Positions 1 to 8,283 of a stretch of 33,479 nucleotides of DNA are shown piece after piece. Every line of letters starts with the position of its first letter. Positions within the stretch are counted from its first letter, which is position 1. Under the pieces are notes generated by a model. It did no database searches and was not told the DNA's origin. It saw nothing but the letters and a program-made list of their open reading frames with translations. Location: positions 1 to 33,479 of the forward strand of contig NZ_JASHIK010000030.1 in NCBI RefSeq assembly GCF_030733745.1. Direction: 5' to 3'. The stretch comes from Stappia sp. MMSF_3263. GTDB lineage: Bacteria; Pseudomonadota; Alphaproteobacteria; Rhizobiales; Stappiaceae. Both the position numbers and the translations under genes were made by a program.

Positions 1-1120
1 CCCCGGCAGCGCCGTGGCCGCCCGCCCCGCCATTGCCGGCGACCGACTGGGTGAAGACGCCGTCGGAGAATTTCTCCCGGGTCAGGATCGTGCCGGTATT
101 GGTGACGTTGATCGTGCCCCCGTCGCCGCCATTGCCGCCGATCCCGCCGATACCCGTACCGCCCGTGCCGCCATTGCCGCCGGATGTCTGGACGAGCACG
201 GCCGTGACGTTGATCTCGCTCGTCGTGATGCTGCCGCTGTTGGTGAGCGTGGCAAGGCCGCCATTGCCGCCATTGCCGCCTCTGGCCCCGACATGCACGT
301 GCCCCAACACGCCGCGTTCCGAGACCCCTCCGGTATTGCCGTCTCCGCCGATGCTGCGCACCCGGACACCGACATAGGCGCCGTTGCCGATCGTGATCGT
401 GCCGCTGTTGTTGATCGTCGCCGCCCCGCCATGGCCGCCGGCACCGCCCTGCCCGCCGGCAAGTCCCGTGAACGCGCCGAGAACCAGGTCATCCGTGGTG
501 CCACCGCCCAGGCCGCCGGCCCGTCCCGTGCTGGTTGCCTCCAGCGCGGAGCTTTCGTCGCCGCCCACCGTCAGGGTTCCCGCATGGGTCAGCGTCACCG
601 TGCCGCCCGCCCCGCCGGTGCCGCCGGCCCCGCCGCTGACCACCTGGGACCTGGTCGAGACGCCGCCGTTCCCGGCCAGTCCGCCAACCGCCAGGACGGC
701 GTGTCCGGTAATGTTGGTGGTCAGCGAGCCGTCGACGAGGAGATTGACCGTCCCCCCGCTTCCGCCCGCGCCGCCCGGCGCGCCGATGATCGCGACACCG
801 ATGTTGAGTTCGTCGCCGTTGCCGCCCTGGCCGCCATTCGAGACGACACTGGTCGGAAGCACCGTGCTGCCCGGCGAAGTGCCCACGCTGCACGCCACCG
901 TCCCCCCGCTTCCGCCGGCTTGGGGCAGCACCGTCCCGTGACCATCGGCGCCCGCGCCGCCGTTCCTGACGATATGCAGTGTGCTTCCCGCGCCCGATGC
1001 CTCGCAGGCGGGAAGTGTTGCGCCGTCCGCAAGGGCAGCGCCTGAAATCATGATCGCGATGAGGGAAGTTCCAAGCCGCAGCCGGTCGTGCACATGCCTG
1101 TGTCGCGCGGCCTTGGCCAT
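1..1120 (-). CDS. Secreted Gly-rich autotransporter-like protein, 5' part only
   Basis: An open frame begins at ATG 1120 and stays open to the left edge (373 codons), so the C-terminus is missing. The ATG follows AAAGGA with good spacing. Residues 1-32 form a signal peptide: basic start, hydrophobic stretch LGTSLIAIMISGAALA, then a likely cleavage before DG. Two cysteines (C39, C77) could form a disulfide in the mature N-terminus. The rest is built of degenerate GGxGG blocks alternating with short beta-strand segments of the type ATINNSGTITIG and ATLTNSGSITTS. That pattern is typical of passenger domains of type V autotransporters; PE_PGRS-like proteins look similar, but this one has a Sec signal. 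A C-terminal beta-barrel would be expected outside the window. The role (surface adhesion or matrix) is inference. The gene follows fdsD on the same strand after 168 bp in which I see no convincing terminator. Confidence 0.8.
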   Translation of the reverse strand, partial: MAKAARHRHVHDRLRLGTSLIAIMISGAALADGATLPACEASGAGSTLHIVRNGGAGADGHGTVLPQAGGSGGTVACSVGTSPGSTVLPTSVVSNGGQGGNGDELNIGVAIIGAPGGAGGSGGTVNLLVDGSLTTNITGHAVLAVGGLAGNGGVSTRSQVVSGGAGGTGGAGGTVTLTHAGTLTVGGDESSALEATSTGRAGGLGGGTTDDLVLGAFTGLAGGQGGAGGHGGAATINNSGTITIGNGAYVGVRVRSIGGDGNTGGVSERGVLGHVHVGARGGNGGNGGLATLTNSGSITTSEINVTAVLVQTSGGNGGTGGTGIGGIGGNGGDGGTINVTNTGTILTREKFSDGVFTQSVAGNGGAGGHGAAG

Positions 1121-1288
1121 CGTCAATTCCTTTGAAGAATACCGATATCCCTTGATTAGTCTTTGATTCTCGCCCTCTTGTCCATGAATCAGGCGGATTT
1201 CCGCGGGCGCGCGGGTCCGGCACGCGACGCCCTGCGGCCCCGTTGGCAATGCAAACCGTTCCTGATTGAAAAACGACTGCCGAACGGC

Positions 1289-1504
1289 CTATCCGACCTT
1301 GCGGATGCTCGGCGCGGCATCGAGAACCAGCGGATCGAAGCCCGCCCCGCCCTGCTCGATCATGGAGAACAGCTGGGCGCGCATTCTGGGCGCCCAGAAC
1401 TTGCTGATATGATCCGCAACGCCGTCGATCGCTTCCTGGCGTGGCCGCGTGCGGAAGAAACCGGCGATCTGGTTGGCCATGTAGGTGAGTTTCTCAGGCG
1501 ACAT
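1289..1504 (-). CDS. fdsD: NAD-dependent formate dehydrogenase delta subunit FdsD
   Basis: A small protein of 71 residues starting MSPEKLTYMANQIAGFF. It matches the FdsD family of short helical accessory subunits found at the end of fdsGBA operons, which assist assembly or stability of the cytoplasmic molybdenum formate dehydrogenase. The ATG at 1504 lies inside the last codons of fdhD (11-nt overlap) and follows GGAAAG, so translation is probably coupled. A longer in-frame reading from 1579 would add 25 residues that lie wholly within fdhD and look unlike the family, so I reject it. The basic/aromatic stretch FWAPRMRAQLF in the middle is typical of the family. It is the last gene of the formate dehydrogenase operon. 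Confidence 0.9.
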   Translation of the reverse strand: MSPEKLTYMANQIAGFFRTRPRQEAIDGVADHISKFWAPRMRAQLFSMIEQGGAGFDPLVLDAAPSIRKVG

Positions 1505-2309
1505 TTGCGTCTTTCCGCGAGTGAATTCGTTCGGGTCTCGAGAAGATTTCGAAGCCGTCCGTCCGGCCAAGACCGACAAGGCATATGCCGGCCCCCTCGG
1601 CCGTCTCGACGGCGGCGGCGGTCGGCGCCGACGCGGCGACCAGCACGCCGCAACCGGCCATCGCGGTCTTCTGGACGAGATCGACCGACGCCCGGCTGGT
1701 GATCAGCATGATCCCGGAGGCGGGCGCGATGCCCTTGCGGACGAGCCCGCCGACGAGCTTGTCGAGCGCATTGTGCCGGCCGACATCCTCGCGCACCGCC
1801 AGCATGCCCTGTCCCGGCAGCCAGAAGCCGGCCGCATGCGCCGACCTTGTGGCATCATGAAGCGGTTGATGCGCGGAAATCGCCGCCATGGCCTCGCGGA
1901 TCTCACCCGCCGCCACCGGCGCCAGCCGGACCGTGACCGGCGGCGGCGGCCGCATGGCCTCCTCCAGGCTGTCGATGCCGCACAACCCGCAGCCGACGGG
2001 ACCGGCCATCGACCGCCGGCGCTCGTTCAGCCGCCGGCCGGCCTTCTCGGCAAGCCAGATCCTCAGGTCGATCCCGCGCACCGCCCGCACGGCCTCGACC
2101 GAGACGATCTCCTCGCGCGTGGCAAAGCCCTCGGTGATCGAGAAGCCGGTGGCGAAATCGTCCAGATCGGCGGGCGTTGCCATCATCACCGCCTGGGTCG
2201 ACCCGTTGTAGCTGAGCGCGACGGCCATCTCTTCGGCCAGCTCGCGCGTCGAGGTGGCGAAGCGGCCGTCGCGGCAGACGACACCACTGACGGGGCGATG
2301 CGTCGCCAT
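1494..2309 (-). CDS. fdhD: Formate dehydrogenase accessory sulfurtransferase FdhD
   Basis: 271 residues, the normal length for FdhD. In this family the protein passes sulfur from a cysteine desulfurase to the bis-MGD molybdenum cofactor before insertion into formate dehydrogenase. The CxxC loop needed for sulfur transfer is present as CGLC (C107, C110). The conserved block REDVGRHNALDKL lies at 173-185, and the cofactor-binding N-terminal part contains ATPADLDDFATGF. The start at ATG 2309 is 2 nt after the fdsA stop, with a purine-rich site inside the fdsA end. It lies between fdsA and fdsD, so cofactor maturation is encoded with the enzyme. In fds operons this gene is sometimes called fdsC. 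Confidence 0.96.
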   Translation of the reverse strand: MATHRPVSGVVCRDGRFATSTRELAEEMAVALSYNGSTQAVMMATPADLDDFATGFSITEGFATREEIVSVEAVRAVRGIDLRIWLAEKAGRRLNERRRSMAGPVGCGLCGIDSLEEAMRPPPPVTVRLAPVAAGEIREAMAAISAHQPLHDATRSAHAAGFWLPGQGMLAVREDVGRHNALDKLVGGLVRKGIAPASGIMLITSRASVDLVQKTAMAGCGVLVAASAPTAAAVETAEGAGICLVGLGRTDGFEIFSRPERIHSRKDANVA

Positions 2310-2311
2310 GG

Positions 2312-5179
2312 CTACTCGGCCGCCTCGATGCGCCGCGACAGCGTGGAGAATTCCTCGTATTTCTCCTGCCAGTCGGTCGGGCCGTTCGAGGGCATGACCT
2401 GCACCGCGGTCACCTTGTATTCCGGACAGTTCGTCGCCCAGTCGGAATAGTCGGTGGTGATGACATTGGCCTGTGTCGTCGGGTGGTGGAAGGTCGTGTA
2501 GACGACGCCCGGCGACACCTTGTCGGTGATCTTCGTCCGCAATGCTGTCTCGCCGGACCGGCTGGCGAGCTTGATCCAGTCGCCGTCCTTGACGCCGCGC
2601 ACCTCCGCGTCATGCGGATGGATCTCCAGCAGGTCCTCCGCGTGCCACACCACATTGCCGGTGCGCCGGGTCTGTGCCCCGACATTGTATTGCGACAGGA
2701 TCCGGCCGGTGGTCAGCAGCAGCGGGAAGCGCGGCCCGGTCTTCTCGTCCGTCGCGATATAGTCGGTGCGGATGAACCGCCCCTTGCCGCGCACGAACTC
2801 GTCCACATGCATCACCGGCGAGCCGTCCGGGGTCTTGTCGTTGCAGGGCCACTGAACCGAGCCTTTCTCCTCCAGCAGCGCGTAGGAGACATTGGCGAAG
2901 CTCGGCGTCGTCGCCGCGATCTCGTCCATGATCTGCGAGGGATGGGTGTAGCTCCAGTTGCCGCCCATCGCGTTGGCGAGCATCTGGGTCACCTCCCAGT
3001 CGGCATAGCCGTTCCTCGGCGCCATCACCTTGCGGACCCGGTTGATCCGGCGTTCCGCGTTGGTGAAGGTCCCGTCCTTTTCCAGGAAGGTCGAGCCGGG
3101 CAGGAACACATGTGCGTAATTGGCCGTCTCGTTGAGGAAGAGGTCATGCACGATGACGCAGTCCATCGCCGCAAGGCCCGCCGACACGTGCTTGGTGTCC
3201 GGGTCGGATTGCAGGATGTCTTCGCCCTGGCAGTAGAGACCCTTGAAGGTGCCGTCGACCGCCGCGTCGAGCATGTTAGGGATCCGGAGCCCCGGTTCGT
3301 CGGAGATCGAAACGCCCCACATGCTCTCGAAGATGTCGCGCACCTCCTGCCCGTTGACATGGCGATACCCCGGCAACTCGTGCGGGAACGAGCCCATGTC
3401 GCAGGAGCCCTGCACGTTGTTCTGGCCGCGCAAGGGGTTCACGCCGACGCCCGGCCGGCCGATATTGCCGGTCAGCATGGCAAGGTTGGCAATGCCGATG
3501 ACGGTGGTCGAGCCCTGGCTGTGCTCGGTCACGCCAAGGCCGTAATAGATCGCGCCGTTGCCGCCCCTGGCATAGAGCCGCGCGGCCTCGCGCAGGTCCT
3601 GCGCGGGAACGCCGGTCAGGCTTTCCACCGCTTCCGGGCTGTGCTTTTCGTCCGAGACGAATTCCGCGTAGTCGGCGAACGCGTCCTGGTCGCAACGTTC
3701 GCGAATGAAGGCCTCGTCGAACAGCCCTTCCGTGACGATCACATGGGCAAGGGCCGTCACCACGGCGACATTGGTGCCCGGCCGCAAGGCCAGATGATGG
3801 GCCGCCTCCACATGCGGGGTCTTGACCAGGTCGATGCGGCGCGGATCGACGACGATCAGCTTCGCCCCCTGGCGCAAGCGCTTCTTCAGCCTCGAGGCGA
3901 AGACCGGATGCCCGTCGGTCGGGTTGGCGCCGATCACCACCACCACGTCGGTCTGTTCGACACTGTCGAAATCCTGCGTGCCGGCGGAGGTGCCAAAGGT
4001 CTGTCCGAGGCCGTAGCCGGTGGGCGAATGGCAGACCCGGGCGCAGGTGTCGGTGTTGTTGTTGCCGAACACCGCGCGGGTCAGCTTCTGCACCAGGTAA
4101 GTTTCCTCGTTGGTGCAACGCGAGGAGGTGATGACGCCGATGGCGTCCTTGCCCAGCTCATACTGGATGGCGCGTAGCCGCGTCGCCGCGAAGGACAGCG
4201 CCTCCTCCCAGGAGACCTCCCGCCAGGGATCGGTGATCTTCTCGCGGATCATCGGGTTGAGGATGCGGTCCTTGTGCGAGGCATAGCCATAGGCGAAGCG
4301 CCCCTTGACGCAGGAATGGCCGCGATTGGCCTTGCCGTCCTTGTAGGGCACCATCCGCACCAGCTCGTCGCCGCGCAGCTCCGCCTTGAACGAGCAGCCG
4401 ACGCCGCAATAGGCGCAGGTCGTCACCACCGACCGGTCGGGCGTGCCGATCTCGATCACCGACTTTTCCTGCAGGGTCGCCGTCGGGCAGGCCTGCACGC
4501 AGGCGCCGCAGGAGACGCATTCGGAAGCGAGGAAATCCTCGTGCATGCCGGCCGAGACCCGGCTGTCGAAGCCGCGCCCCTCGATGGTCAGCGCGAACGT
4601 GCCCTGCACTTCCTCGCAGGCCCTGACGCAGCGCGAGCAGACGATGCATTTCGCCGGGTCATAGGTGAAATAGGGGTTGCTTTCGTCCTTCGCCATCCAT
4701 TGCGGATTGGCCTCGCCCGAGGTGTTCTTCGCCCTGAAATGCGTGTCGACGGCCTCGTAGCGCACGTCGCGCAGGCCGACCGCGCCGGCCATGTCCTGCA
4801 ATTCGCAATCGCCATTGGCCGCACAGGTCAGGCAGTCGAGCGGATGGTCGGAGATATAGAGCTCCATCACCCCGCGCCGGAGGTCCTTCAGCCGGCCCGT
4901 CTGGGTGCGCACCACCATGCCCGGCTCCACCGGCGTGGTGCAGGAGGCGGGCGTCCCGCGCCGGCCCTCGATCTCGACGAGGCAAAGCCGGCAGGAGCCG
5001 AAGGCATCGACCATGTCGGTGGCGCAGAGCTTCGGGATCTTGATGCCCGCCTCCACCGACGCGCGCATCACCGACGTGCCTTGCGGAACGGTGACGTCGA
5101 AACCGTCGACCGTCAGGGTGACCATGGTCTCGGACGTTGCCGCCGGTGTGCCGAAATCGGTTTCCTTGATCAGGGTCAT
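2312..5179 (-). CDS. fdsA: NAD-dependent formate dehydrogenase catalytic alpha subunit FdsA
   Basis: 955 residues. Oxidises formate to CO2 at a bis-MGD molybdenum centre and passes electrons through Fe-S clusters to FdsB. Visible in order: a [2Fe-2S] ferredoxin-like domain (C52, C63, C66, C80); a NuoG-type cluster H112-C116-C119-C125; two ferredoxin [4Fe-4S] motifs (C178, C181, C184, C188 and C221, C224, C227, C231); a [4Fe-4S] motif at the start of the Mo domain (C255, C258, C262, C290); then the Mo-bis-MGD domain. The active-site block DTCARVCHSPT gives Mo ligand C383 and H384, and NPLRGQNN gives R584. These fit Rhodobacter capsulatus FdsA C386, H387 and R587 with a constant offset of 3. 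It is a Cys, not selenocysteine, enzyme. It starts 4 nt after the fdsB stop; the GGAG lies in the fdsB end. Confidence 0.98.
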   Translation of the reverse strand: MTLIKETDFGTPAATSETMVTLTVDGFDVTVPQGTSVMRASVEAGIKIPKLCATDMVDAFGSCRLCLVEIEGRRGTPASCTTPVEPGMVVRTQTGRLKDLRRGVMELYISDHPLDCLTCAANGDCELQDMAGAVGLRDVRYEAVDTHFRAKNTSGEANPQWMAKDESNPYFTYDPAKCIVCSRCVRACEEVQGTFALTIEGRGFDSRVSAGMHEDFLASECVSCGACVQACPTATLQEKSVIEIGTPDRSVVTTCAYCGVGCSFKAELRGDELVRMVPYKDGKANRGHSCVKGRFAYGYASHKDRILNPMIREKITDPWREVSWEEALSFAATRLRAIQYELGKDAIGVITSSRCTNEETYLVQKLTRAVFGNNNTDTCARVCHSPTGYGLGQTFGTSAGTQDFDSVEQTDVVVVIGANPTDGHPVFASRLKKRLRQGAKLIVVDPRRIDLVKTPHVEAAHHLALRPGTNVAVVTALAHVIVTEGLFDEAFIRERCDQDAFADYAEFVSDEKHSPEAVESLTGVPAQDLREAARLYARGGNGAIYYGLGVTEHSQGSTTVIGIANLAMLTGNIGRPGVGVNPLRGQNNVQGSCDMGSFPHELPGYRHVNGQEVRDIFESMWGVSISDEPGLRIPNMLDAAVDGTFKGLYCQGEDILQSDPDTKHVSAGLAAMDCVIVHDLFLNETANYAHVFLPGSTFLEKDGTFTNAERRINRVRKVMAPRNGYADWEVTQMLANAMGGNWSYTHPSQIMDEIAATTPSFANVSYALLEEKGSVQWPCNDKTPDGSPVMHVDEFVRGKGRFIRTDYIATDEKTGPRFPLLLTTGRILSQYNVGAQTRRTGNVVWHAEDLLEIHPHDAEVRGVKDGDWIKLASRSGETALRTKITDKVSPGVVYTTFHHPTTQANVITTDYSDWATNCPEYKVTAVQVMPSNGPTDWQEKYEEFSTLSRRIEAAE

Positions 5180-5183
5180 GGGT

Positions 5184-6722
5184 CTACTCCGCCGCTTCGG
5201 CCAGGGGCCGGGGGGTGAAATCCTGCGGGAAATGCGTCAATGCGCTGACCACGGGATAGGGCGTGAAGCCGCCCAGCGCGCACAGCGATCCCGCCTTCAT
5301 CGTCTCGCACAGGTCCTTCAGCAGAACGATCTGCTCGTCCGGCCGGTCTCCCCTGGCGATCCGGTCGACCGTCTCGACCCCGCGCACCGCGCCGATCCGG
5401 CAGGGCGTGCACTTGCCGCAGCTCTCGATGGCGCAAAACTCCATGGCGAACCGGGCTTGGCTCAGCATGTCGACGGTGTCGTCGAAGACGACGAGGCCGG
5501 CATGGCCGATCAGGCCGTCCTGCGCCGCGTAGTCCTCGTAGCCGAAGGGCGTGTCGAACAGCTCGCGCGGGAAGTAGGCGCCGAGCGGGCCGCCGACCTG
5601 CACCGCCTTCACCGGCCGGCCGCTTGCCGTGCCGCCGGCGATCTCGTCGACGATCTCGGCAAGGCTGAGGCCGAAGGCAACCTCGAACAACCCGCCCCGC
5701 GCCACGTTTCCGGCGATCTGCAGCGGGATTGTACCACGCGAGCGGCCCATGCCGAAGTCGCGATAGAACGCGGCGCCGCGTTCCAGGATGACCGGCACGC
5801 TCGCCAGCGAGATGACGTTGTTGACCACGGTTGGCCGGCCGAGGAACCCCTCCAGCGCCGGCAGCGGCGGCTTCGCCCGCACCACGCCGCGCTTGCCCTC
5901 CAGGCTGTTCAAGAGCGAGGTCTCCTCGCCGCAGACATAAGCGCCCGCGCCGACACGGATCTCCATGTCGAAGGCGTGGGCGGAGCCGAGCACCGAGCCC
6001 CCGAGCATCCGCTCCTGCCGGGCGATCCTTACCGCCTCGCTCATCACCTCGATGGCGTCGGGATACTCGGAGCGCAGGTAGACGTAGCCCTTGGTCGCCC
6101 CGACCGCGAGCCCGGCGATCGCCATCCCCTCGATCAGCGTGAAGGGATCGCCCTCCATCAGCATCCGGTCGGCGAAGGTGCCGCTGTCGCCCTCGTCCGC
6201 ATTGCAGACGATGTATTTCTGCGGGGCATCCGCGCCCGCGACGGTCTTCCACTTGATGCCCGTCGGGAAGCCCGCCCCGCCACGGCCGCGCAGGCCGGAC
6301 TCGGTCACTTCCTCGACGATCTCCGCGCCCGTCATGCCGATCGCCCGGCGCAGGCCCGCAAGCCCGCCATGCGCCTCGTAGTCGGCAAGCGACAGCGGAT
6401 CGACGACGCCGCAGCGGGCGAAGGTCAGCCGCGTCTGCCGCTTCATCCAGTCCAGTTCGTCCGTCGGGCCGAGGGCCTTGGGATGATTCTCGGACGCCTC
6501 GAACAGGCCCGCGACATCCGCCACATCCATCGGGCCGAACGCAAGCCGGCCGGCGGCCCCGTCGATCTCCACCAGCGGCTCCAGCCAGACCATGCCCCGG
6601 CTGCCGTTGCGCACGATTTCCACATCGACGCCGCGCTGCCGCGCCTGCGCCTCGATCTCGGCCGCGACCGCATCGGCGCCAAGCGCCCTGGCCGCCGCAT
6701 CCCGGGGAACGAAGATCCTCAT
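5184..6722 (-). CDS. fdsB: NAD-dependent formate dehydrogenase beta subunit FdsB
   Basis: 512 residues from ATG 6722, which overlaps the fdsG stop as ATGA. A longer in-frame start at 6815 would run inside fdsG and is rejected. The diaphorase subunit transfers electrons from FdsA to NAD+. The N-terminal ~75 residues form a thioredoxin-like domain. The NuoF-like core follows: the FMN-binding loop GLRGRGGAGFPTG (143-155), NADH-binding GAGAYVCGEETSLL (258-271), and a [4Fe-4S] site from ESCGKCTPC (C435, C438, C441) plus C481 in SLCALGG. The fusion of the thioredoxin-like domain to NuoF is typical of FdsB and related HoxF-type subunits. It is translationally coupled on both sides. Confidence 0.97.
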   Translation of the reverse strand: MRIFVPRDAAARALGADAVAAEIEAQARQRGVDVEIVRNGSRGMVWLEPLVEIDGAAGRLAFGPMDVADVAGLFEASENHPKALGPTDELDWMKRQTRLTFARCGVVDPLSLADYEAHGGLAGLRRAIGMTGAEIVEEVTESGLRGRGGAGFPTGIKWKTVAGADAPQKYIVCNADEGDSGTFADRMLMEGDPFTLIEGMAIAGLAVGATKGYVYLRSEYPDAIEVMSEAVRIARQERMLGGSVLGSAHAFDMEIRVGAGAYVCGEETSLLNSLEGKRGVVRAKPPLPALEGFLGRPTVVNNVISLASVPVILERGAAFYRDFGMGRSRGTIPLQIAGNVARGGLFEVAFGLSLAEIVDEIAGGTASGRPVKAVQVGGPLGAYFPRELFDTPFGYEDYAAQDGLIGHAGLVVFDDTVDMLSQARFAMEFCAIESCGKCTPCRIGAVRGVETVDRIARGDRPDEQIVLLKDLCETMKAGSLCALGGFTPYPVVSALTHFPQDFTPRPLAEAAE

Positions 6723-7198
6723 GCGCCCACCTCTGCCAGCAGGGCGACGGCACGCGCCTCGTCCACCCGCCCGACAAGGCGCTCGTCCACCATCGCCGCC
6801 GGAGCGCAGGCGCACAGCCCGAGGCAGAAGACCGGTTCAAGCGTCACATTGCCGTCCGCCGTCGTCTCGTGCCAGTCGACGCCGAGCCTTTCGCGCATCC
6901 GCTCGGCAACGGCATCGCCTCCCATGGACTGACAGGCCTCGGCACGGCAGACCTTCACCACATGCCGGCCAGCGGGTTTCTCGCGGAAGTCATGGTAGAA
7001 CGACATCACGCCATGCACCTCCGCTCGGCTCAGGTTGAGACCTTCGGCGATCACCGGCAGCGCACCGGCCGGGACGAAGCCGAATTCTTGCTGCACCGCA
7101 TGCAGGATGGGCAGGAGAGGCCCTTCGAGTTGGGCAAGTTCTTCGACAACGGCGCTCGTCCGCTCCGCGATCTCTTGCGATGACAACTGCAAAACCAT
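6719..7198 (-). CDS. fdsG: NAD-dependent formate dehydrogenase gamma subunit FdsG
   Basis: 159 residues, NuoE-like. The subunit carries a thioredoxin-fold [2Fe-2S] cluster bound by C84, C89, C125 and C129 (KVCRAEAC and FCLGLC; C131 is also nearby), and forms the NAD-reducing module with FdsB. The N-terminal helical part contains HAVQQEFGFVP and VHGVMSFYHDF, as in NuoE. The start at ATG 7198 follows a strong GGGAGG site. It is the first gene of the fdsGBA-fdhD-fdsD cluster. The 91 bp upstream, and the lysR end, must hold the promoter if it is not co-transcribed from lysR. Confidence 0.96.
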   Translation of the reverse strand: MVLQLSSQEIAERTSAVVEELAQLEGPLLPILHAVQQEFGFVPAGALPVIAEGLNLSRAEVHGVMSFYHDFREKPAGRHVVKVCRAEACQSMGGDAVAERMRERLGVDWHETTADGNVTLEPVFCLGLCACAPAAMVDERLVGRVDEARAVALLAEVGA

Positions 7199-7256
7199 TT
7201 ATTCCTCCCTCGCCGTGCCGGCATGACGGAACCTCTGCAATACAGGGCGAAACATC

Positions 7257-7268
7257 AACAGCGCTGTT
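7257..7268. promoter_or_regulatory. Palindrome AACAGCGCTGTT upstream of fdsG, possible LysR-type site
   Basis: A perfect 12-bp palindrome 59-70 bp upstream of the fdsG ATG. It is followed by a wider inverted pair, CCGTTG at 7269-7274 and CAACGG at 7301-7306, the second inside the 3' end of the lysR gene. LysR-type regulators often bind dyads at this distance from a start codon. That the adjacent LysR binds here is inference from position alone. Confidence 0.35.
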
Positions 7269-7289
7269 CCGTTGAGCGATTGCACATTT

Positions 7290-8198
7290 CTATAGATGAG
7301 CAACGGACTCCAATTTTTTACTTGCCGAAACCTGCCGCGCCAGACGCAGCAGCGCCGCGATCAGCGGTGCATGCGGCTCGCGCCGGGTTGTCACCAGACC
7401 GACCATCGTGCCGACATCGGGTTCGGTGACCGGGATGATCCGCAGCGTTTCGCTTGCAAACGTCTCCGCAAGGCTCTGCGGCACGATCGTCGCCCAGCGC
7501 CCGCTGCGCACATGTGCCATCAGGGCCACGATCGAATCCGACTCCAGTGTCGGCGTCACGTCGGCATTCATCTCGGCGAGCATGCTGTCGACGATGCGGC
7601 GGTTTTGCATGCCCCGTGTCAGCAGGCAGAGCGGCACACGGCCGACCTCGCGCCAGGTGACCCGTTTTCGCTCGCTCAGTGGCGCGCCGCGCGTTGTCAC
7701 CAGACAATGGCTTTCCCGGTAAAGCGGGACCTGGACGACCCGGCCGACGGGTTCGTTTCCAAGATACGTGACGCCGGCATCTATCTCGAGATTCTCCAGC
7801 AGCGACAGGATGTCTGCGGAAGACCGTGACAGGATGGAATAGCGCACTCCCGGATTCTGCTCGGCGAACGGCATCGTCAGTTTCGGGACATAGGACAGCG
7901 CCGTGGGGATCGCGGCGATGCGCAAGTGACCGCTGAGGCCGTCACGCACCGTCTTGATCTCCTGTTGCATTGTCCGCACGTCGGCGACCAGCCGCCGCGC
8001 CCAGTCCAGCACCCGCTGGCCCTCCGGCGTCAGGCCCTGATAGCGCGAGCCGCGCAGCACCAGCAGCACGCCGAGTTGCTCCTCGAGCTGCTTGACGGCC
8101 GCCGACAGGGTCGGCTGGGTCACCCCGCACTCCTCCGCCGCCCGGCCGAAATGCCGCTCGCGGGCAAGCGCCATGAACATTTCCAGCTTGTCGATCAC
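7290..8198 (-). CDS. LysR-family regulator next to the fds operon
   Basis: 302 residues from a GTG start at 8198, preceded by GGAGG with 6-nt spacing. A longer frame from 8312 lacks such a site and would add 38 residues before the usual LysR start. Winged HTH at residues 1-60 (DKLEMFMALARERHFGRAAEE, TQPTLSAAVKQLEEQLG), linker helix, then a two-lobed effector domain with IAAIPTALSYVPKL and the C-terminal block GRWATIVPQSLA. It is transcribed in the same direction as fdsG, 91 bp upstream. By position it probably controls fdsGBA in response to formate or a related acid (an FdsR role), but the ligand cannot be read from the sequence. It lies 85 bp downstream of the carrier gene, from which a GC-rich hairpin separates it. 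Confidence 0.9.
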   Translation of the reverse strand: MIDKLEMFMALARERHFGRAAEECGVTQPTLSAAVKQLEEQLGVLLVLRGSRYQGLTPEGQRVLDWARRLVADVRTMQQEIKTVRDGLSGHLRIAAIPTALSYVPKLTMPFAEQNPGVRYSILSRSSADILSLLENLEIDAGVTYLGNEPVGRVVQVPLYRESHCLVTTRGAPLSERKRVTWREVGRVPLCLLTRGMQNRRIVDSMLAEMNADVTPTLESDSIVALMAHVRSGRWATIVPQSLAETFASETLRIIPVTEPDVGTMVGLVTTRREPHAPLIAALLRLARQVSASKKLESVAHL

Positions 8199-8237
8199 GA
8201 CCGGCCTCCGCACTGCATGGCCGTTTCCGGCCAGACA

Positions 8238-8268
8238 GGACCCGGGCACGGGGAACGCGCCCGGGTCC
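8238..8268 (-). terminator. GC-rich hairpin after the OFA carrier gene
   Basis: Perfect 10-bp inverted repeat GGACCCGGGC / GCCCGGGTCC with an 11-nt loop, 16 nt beyond the carrier stop codon. No U-tract follows on the minus strand, so it would be a weak intrinsic terminator or a 3'-end stabiliser that lowers read-through into lysR. Confidence 0.55.
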
Positions 8269-8283
8269 AGGTAACCGTGGTGA

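Noticed and set aside
1-1100. GC-rich repeats resembling a CRISPR or other DNA repeat array, and open frames on the plus strand
   Set aside because: The repeats follow codons of a GGxGG protein on the minus strand with signal peptide and ribosome site; unit lengths vary and there are no spacers. Plus-strand frames are Pro/Ala/Arg-rich shadows.
2483-4177. Long plus-strand open frame opposite fdsA
   Set aside because: Composition is His/Arg/Ala-rich as expected for an antisense frame of a high-GC gene; fdsA on the other strand has all cofactor motifs.
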